16,510 nt of DNA, from assembly GCA_002305535.1 (NCBI GenBank), contig DBRE01000066.1, forward strand, positions 4,034-20,543, written 5' to 3'. Positions 12,824-16,510 of the stretch are shown here, piece by piece (the stretch's first letter is position 1; every line of letters starts with the position of its first letter). The stretch is from Syntrophomonas sp. UBA1376. GTDB taxonomy: Bacteria; Bacillota; Syntrophomonadia; Syntrophomonadales; Syntrophomonadaceae. Made by a program: the position numbers and the translations under genes. The notes under the pieces are model-generated. The model did not search any database. It was not told where the DNA came from and was given only the letters and a program-made list of their open reading frames with translations.

Positions 12824-15313
12824 TTACGCATTCACCGTCTTCCTGATCACGATCTCGTCATCACTGGCATCCACCATGATGGTGTCTCCTGGTGTAACGG
12901 TTCTTTTCAGTATCTCTTCGGAGACTGTGTCCTCCACCAACCTTTGGATAGCGCGCTTTAGGGGACGAGCACCAAAGGCAGGATCATAGCCTTTTTTCAA
13001 TATCAATTCTTTGGCACTGTCGCTCACTTGCAGGCTGTAACCGTTCTCTGTGACCCGGGTTTTCAGTTCCTCCATTAGCAAATCGACAATTTCTGTTAAT
13101 TCTTTTTCGGTCAGGCTTTGGAAAACGATGGTCTCATCAATACGATTTAAGAATTCCGGGCGGAAAGTATGCTTCATCTGTTCGAGCATACGTTCTTTCA
13201 TTTTTTCGTAGTCCGCCTCACTATCTGCTGCACTGGTAAAGCCGACTACTTTGGCATTACGTACTGATTCTGCTCCGACATTGGAAGTCATGATTACTAC
13301 AGCATTGCGGAAATCCACGGTTCGTCCCTGTCCATCGGTTAACCGTCCGTCTTCTAATACCTGCAGTAGAATATTGAAAACATCCGGGTGAGCCTTTTCG
13401 ATTTCGTCCAAGAGTATAACCGAGTAAGGCTTGCGACGAATTTTCTCGGTCAGTTGACCACCCTCATCGTAGCCTACATAACCAGGAGGCGAGCCTATCA
13501 TTCTGGCTACGGCATGCTTCTCCATGTATTCTGACATATCCAGACGGATAACCGCATCGTCACTGCCGAACATGGCTTCGGCCAGCGCTCTGGCCAACTC
13601 CGTTTTACCAACGCCGGTGGGGCCCAGGAAGACAAAACTGCCTATGGGCCGTTGGGGGTTTTTCAAACCCGCCCGGGCTCTTCTGACAGCACGGGCTACT
13701 GCTTTGACCGCTTCCTCCTGACCAACAACTCTTTGATGCAAGATCTCCTCCAGATGTACCAGCCGTTCACTTTCCTCCTCGGCCAGTTTGCTCACTGGAA
13801 TTCCGGTCCAACTGGAAACGATGGCAGCGATATCCTCTTCTCCTACAGTGCCCATCTCCAGACTGCGTTTGTTGGCCCACTCTTTGCGTTCGCTTTCGAT
13901 CTGTTCCTTCAGCTTTTGCTCCTCATCACGCAACTGGGCTGCCTTTTCGTATTCCTGGGCATTAATGGCTTCTTCCTTTTCTTTGATCAGTTCTTGCAGC
14001 CGGTTCTCCCCTTCCTTAATGTCATCAGGAACCACATAATTGGCCAGACGAACTCGGGAAGAGGCTTCATCGATCAGATCGATGGCCTTGTCAGGCAGAT
14101 AGCGATCGCTGATGTAACGGAACGACAGCTGTACAGCTGCTTCTATGGCATCATCACCTATTTTTACAGCATGGTGTGCTTCATAGCGATCACGTAGTCC
14201 TTTGAGTATTTCTATACTTTCCTCCAAAGTCGGCTCATCGACCATGATCGGTTGAAAACGCCGTTCCAGAGCAGCATCCTTTTCAATGTGTTTACGATAC
14301 TCATCCAGGGTGGTGGCTCCCACACACTGGATTTCGCCCCGGGCCAGGGATGGTTTCAGAATATTGGCAGCATCGATGGCTCCTTCAGCTGCACCAGCCC
14401 CTACAATCGTATGCATTTCGTCTATAAATACTACCACATCACCTGCATTCTTAATCTCAGCCACAATCTTGGTGAGGCGGTCTTCAAATTCACCCCGGTA
14501 CTTAGTTCCAGCCACCATGGCAGAAAGATCCAGAGCCACCACGCGCTTGTTACCCAATATTTCGGGAACCTGATTCTCGACGATGCGTTGGGCAAGACCC
14601 TCAACAATAGCTGTTTTGCCTACGCCAGGATCGCCGATCAATACCGGATTGTTCTTGGTGCGCCTGGATAGGATCTGCACAACCCTTTCAATTTCCTTGT
14701 TGCGTCCGATAACCGGGTCGAGGCGTCCTTCGGCAGCATCCTGAGTCAGATCCCGACTGAAGGAATCCAGAGTCGGAGTCTTACTCTTGGGCTTGCGTTT
14801 GCTGCTCCCCTGGGGAGGGGGAAAATTGACAGAAGGATCCTGGTAAACGCCAGTGTGAGGACTCTGGGCGTCACCGCCCAAAAGAGTCATTACCTGCTGA
14901 CGCAAATGATCCAGCTTTACCCCCATCTCGGTCAACACCTGACCAGCCACACCTTCTTCTTCCCGCAGCAAAGCCAGTAAGAGGTGTTCGGTTCCCACAT
15001 AGTTTACTCCCTGCAGACGGGCTTCATCAAAAGCCAGATTAAATACCTTTTTTGCCCGCGGAGTCACGGGCAGATCACCATCCGCTGGTTCAGCTTCGCC
15101 ATGTCCCTGGCCTATGACCCGGGTTACCTCACTGCGCACTCTATCCAAATCTATGCCCATATTGAGCAAAGCCCGGGCTCCTACCCCTTCGCCTTCTTTC
15201 AAAAGACCCAGTAGAATGTGTTCTGTGCCAATGGCAGGATGATTCAACTGGCGAGCTTCTTCCTGGGCATAAATAACCGCATTTCTAGCTCTCTGGGTGA
15301 AACGTCTGAACAT
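12824..15313 (-). CDS. clpC: ClpC-type Hsp100 AAA+ unfoldase
   Basis: Hexameric ATPase that unfolds proteins, including those marked with phospho-arginine by McsB, and feeds them to ClpP. It has 829 residues, close to the usual 810-820. Two Clp-N repeats (about 1-145) form the phospho-arginine docking domain. AAA1 follows with Walker A GDPGVGKT (227-234) and Walker B VVVFIDE (293-299). A UVR-containing coiled-coil middle domain (about 435-478) tells ClpC from ClpB, whose middle domain is longer. AAA2 has Walker A GPTGVGKT (564-571) and Walker B ILLDEIEK (633-640). The VGF tripeptide at 690-692 is the ClpP-docking loop, so a ClpP partner encoded elsewhere is expected. A linker at about 150-180 is Pro/Ser/Lys-rich. 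AGGAGG precedes the ATG, and the gene lies 25 nt after mcsB. Confidence 0.97.
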   Translation of the reverse strand: MFRRFTQRARNAVIYAQEEARQLNHPAIGTEHILLGLLKEGEGVGARALLNMGIDLDRVRSEVTRVIGQGHGEAEPADGDLPVTPRAKKVFNLAFDEARLQGVNYVGTEHLLLALLREEEGVAGQVLTEMGVKLDHLRQQVMTLLGGDAQSPHTGVYQDPSVNFPPPQGSSKRKPKSKTPTLDSFSRDLTQDAAEGRLDPVIGRNKEIERVVQILSRRTKNNPVLIGDPGVGKTAIVEGLAQRIVENQVPEILGNKRVVALDLSAMVAGTKYRGEFEDRLTKIVAEIKNAGDVVVFIDEMHTIVGAGAAEGAIDAANILKPSLARGEIQCVGATTLDEYRKHIEKDAALERRFQPIMVDEPTLEESIEILKGLRDRYEAHHAVKIGDDAIEAAVQLSFRYISDRYLPDKAIDLIDEASSRVRLANYVVPDDIKEGENRLQELIKEKEEAINAQEYEKAAQLRDEEQKLKEQIESERKEWANKRSLEMGTVGEEDIAAIVSSWTGIPVSKLAEEESERLVHLEEILHQRVVGQEEAVKAVARAVRRARAGLKNPQRPIGSFVFLGPTGVGKTELARALAEAMFGSDDAVIRLDMSEYMEKHAVARMIGSPPGYVGYDEGGQLTEKIRRKPYSVILLDEIEKAHPDVFNILLQVLEDGRLTDGQGRTVDFRNAVVIMTSNVGAESVRNAKVVGFTSAADSEADYEKMKERMLEQMKHTFRPEFLNRIDETIVFQSLTEKELTEIVDLLMEELKTRVTENGYSLQVSDSAKELILKKGYDPAFGARPLKRAIQRLVEDTVSEEILKRTVTPGDTIMVDASDDEIVIRKTVNA

Positions 15314-15338
15314 ATTGATTCCTCCTTACTCTAATAAG

Positions 15339-16427
15339 TTAATTACCGGTGGCCTGTGAACTATCTGGCCTGGCCTTATTCCCGGTGAGCTTTTCTTTGA
15401 TCACTTCAGCTCTATGAACATCACGACTAGTTGGATCCATTTCCCTACCAGCCCGTTTTTGCAAATGAGCTGGACTAATGGCTACTACTAATTCATTTAG
15501 TGCGTAAGGGCGAATCCCCTCTATGATACCCATATTGACTCCCAACCGAACTTCTGATAACTGACTCAGGGCTTCACTTGATGCTATCACCCGAGCATTG
15601 GTCAATGTACCAAAAGCCCGGCACACTCTATCCTCCAAGCGGATACCCATGTAGGTTTTCAGATTTTTCCGTAGCATCTGTTCTTGCTGTATGATCTGTC
15701 GGGCTACCGCACTTAGATTGCCAATGATGTCTTCCTCGGTTTGCCCCAGAGTTATCTGATTGGACACCTGGAAGAAGTTACCCATGGCTTCACTACCTTC
15801 TCCATAAATGCCGCGCACCGTAAGACCTAATTGTCCAATATAGTGGATGAGGGCATTGAGTTGTCCAGTAATGACTATAGCCGGTAAATGAAGCATTACA
15901 GAGGCTCGCATACCTGTACCCACATTAGTGGGACAAGCCGTTAGGTAGCCACGGTGTTCATCAAAAGCGAAGTTGAGGTTTTTTTCCAGTTCGTCGTCCA
16001 CTTCTTGAACCTTTTGATAACATTCCTCCATCTGCAATCCTGGTAAGAGACCTTGAATACGCAGATGATCTTCCTCATTGATCATGATAGAAAGTGAACC
16101 ATCACCATCCACCAGCAAGCCATGGTAAAATTTATCCGACTTAGCATGGTCAGGGCTGATCAGGTGTTTTTCCACTAAGATCTGACGATCCAGGGCAGGA
16201 AGTTCACTGAATCTGATCAGCTGCATATCCCCTTTGAGAGGGCTCTTTTCCCAAGCCTCAACTATCTGTTGCCAGGATTCCTGACCGCTGTTTTCATCTA
16301 ACAGATGGGGAAAGGGAACCGTCTGCAGGTTACGAGCCAATCGTACTCGGCTGCTTATCACTATATCTGATTCAGGTCCCTGCTCCATCCAACCAACATA
16401 AGTACTATTAAGTAGGTCATTGCCCAT
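15339..16427 (-). CDS. mcsB: Protein-arginine kinase McsB
   Basis: Phosphorylates arginine side chains of misfolded proteins and of the CtsR repressor, tagging them for ClpC-ClpP. It has 362 residues. The phosphagen-kinase fold shows SSRVRLARN (arginines for ATP phosphates), NEEDHLRI (catalytic acidic loop, about 117-124) and ACPTNVGTGMRASV with the active-site Cys165. The allosteric phospho-arginine pocket motif RDVHRA is at 335-340, so self-activation by phospho-arginine is likely retained. I prefer the ATG at 16427, where GAGGTG lies 6 nt upstream; a GTG at 16436 overlaps that ribosome site. It sits 11 nt after mcsA, whose product activates it in Bacillus. In known relatives the operon is CtsR-controlled, but that promoter would lie outside this window. 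Confidence 0.97.
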   Translation of the reverse strand: MGNDLLNSTYVGWMEQGPESDIVISSRVRLARNLQTVPFPHLLDENSGQESWQQIVEAWEKSPLKGDMQLIRFSELPALDRQILVEKHLISPDHAKSDKFYHGLLVDGDGSLSIMINEEDHLRIQGLLPGLQMEECYQKVQEVDDELEKNLNFAFDEHRGYLTACPTNVGTGMRASVMLHLPAIVITGQLNALIHYIGQLGLTVRGIYGEGSEAMGNFFQVSNQITLGQTEEDIIGNLSAVARQIIQQEQMLRKNLKTYMGIRLEDRVCRAFGTLTNARVIASSEALSQLSEVRLGVNMGIIEGIRPYALNELVVAISPAHLQKRAGREMDPTSRDVHRAEVIKEKLTGNKARPDSSQATGN

Positions 16428-16438
16428 ATTATTCACCT

Positions 16439-16510
16439 CTAATCCAACTGCTTTTCCAGTTCTTTGATAGAGTCGCGTATCTCGGCAGCTTGTTCGTATT
16501 GTTCAGCAGC
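16439..16510 (-). CDS. mcsA: McsA, activator of McsB, last 23 codons (cut by window edge)
   Basis: The open frame entering from the right edge ends at a TAG (16441-16439), 11 nt before mcsB. It encodes AAEQYEQAAEIRDSIKEL and five more residues. This is a UVR motif (Y/F-E-x-A-A-x-x-R-D-x-I), the known C-terminal domain of McsA that contacts McsB. Position directly before mcsB supports the call. The zinc-finger N-terminus lies outside the window. Confidence 0.88.
   Translation of the reverse strand, partial: AAEQYEQAAEIRDSIKELEKQLD

Noticed and set aside
13652..14197. 181-codon plus-strand open frame opposite clpC
   Set aside because: It is antisense to strongly conserved AAA+ coding sequence, and its Phe/Leu-rich composition is the expected mirror of Glu/Lys-rich helices.

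Overview
The window reads as a stretch of chromosome from a Gram-positive, low-to-mid GC member of the Firmicutes, most likely class Clostridia. The evidence is the conserved order mcsA-mcsB-clpC-radA-disA ... yacL-ispD-ispF-gltX-cysE-cysS (the Bacillus/Clostridia 'ctsR-to-cysS' neighbourhood), AGGAGG-type ribosome binding sites, GTG/TTG starts, sigma-A-like TTGACA/TATAAT promoters and a cysteine T-box. A syntrophic or Peptococcales-like clostridium would fit, but genus cannot be fixed from the sequence alone.

Layout, left to right. (1) 1-1761, minus strand: a cysE-cysS transcription unit (cysS runs off the left edge) with a consensus promoter and a complete T-box leader whose specifier codon is TGC (Cys). 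The cysE and cysS coding sequences overlap by 62 nt. (2) 1799-1859: a 61-bp double-hairpin palindromic repeat, REP/MITE-like, in the gltX-cysE gap. (3) 1903-5721, minus strand: yacL (membrane PIN-TRAM protein), ispD, ispF and gltX, tightly packed. (4) 5898-6352, plus strand: a monocistronic gene for a 132-residue cysteine-motif protein, divergent from yacL, with a consensus promoter overlapped by dyads and its own terminator. (5) 6485-10326, plus strand: a three-gene ABC operon encoding a MacB/LolD-class ATPase, an exported and C-terminally membrane-anchored protein with four predicted beta-sandwich repeats, and a MacB-like FtsX-domain permease. Its intrinsic terminator lies inside the last codons of the convergent disA gene. 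(6) 10273-12751, minus strand: radA-disA with a likely promoter of their own. (7) 12782-16510, minus strand: mcsA (last 23 codons), mcsB and clpC, ending in a terminator.

The genes fall into several functional groups. Protein quality control comes from McsA/McsB arginine phosphorylation, which marks substrates for ClpC/ClpP. Genome maintenance and second-messenger signalling come from RadA and the c-di-AMP synthase DisA. MEP-pathway isoprenoid synthesis is represented by IspD and IspF, aminoacylation by GltX and CysS, and cysteine synthesis by CysE. The T-box links cysteine supply (CysE) and cysteine use (CysS) to tRNA-Cys charging.

The accessory part is 5.8-10.3 kb, where a plus-strand block separates disA from yacL. 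I see no carD-type gene there, although one often sits beside yacL in related genomes. The least explained elements are the 132-residue CGC/CPNC protein and the ATPase/repeat-protein/permease operon.
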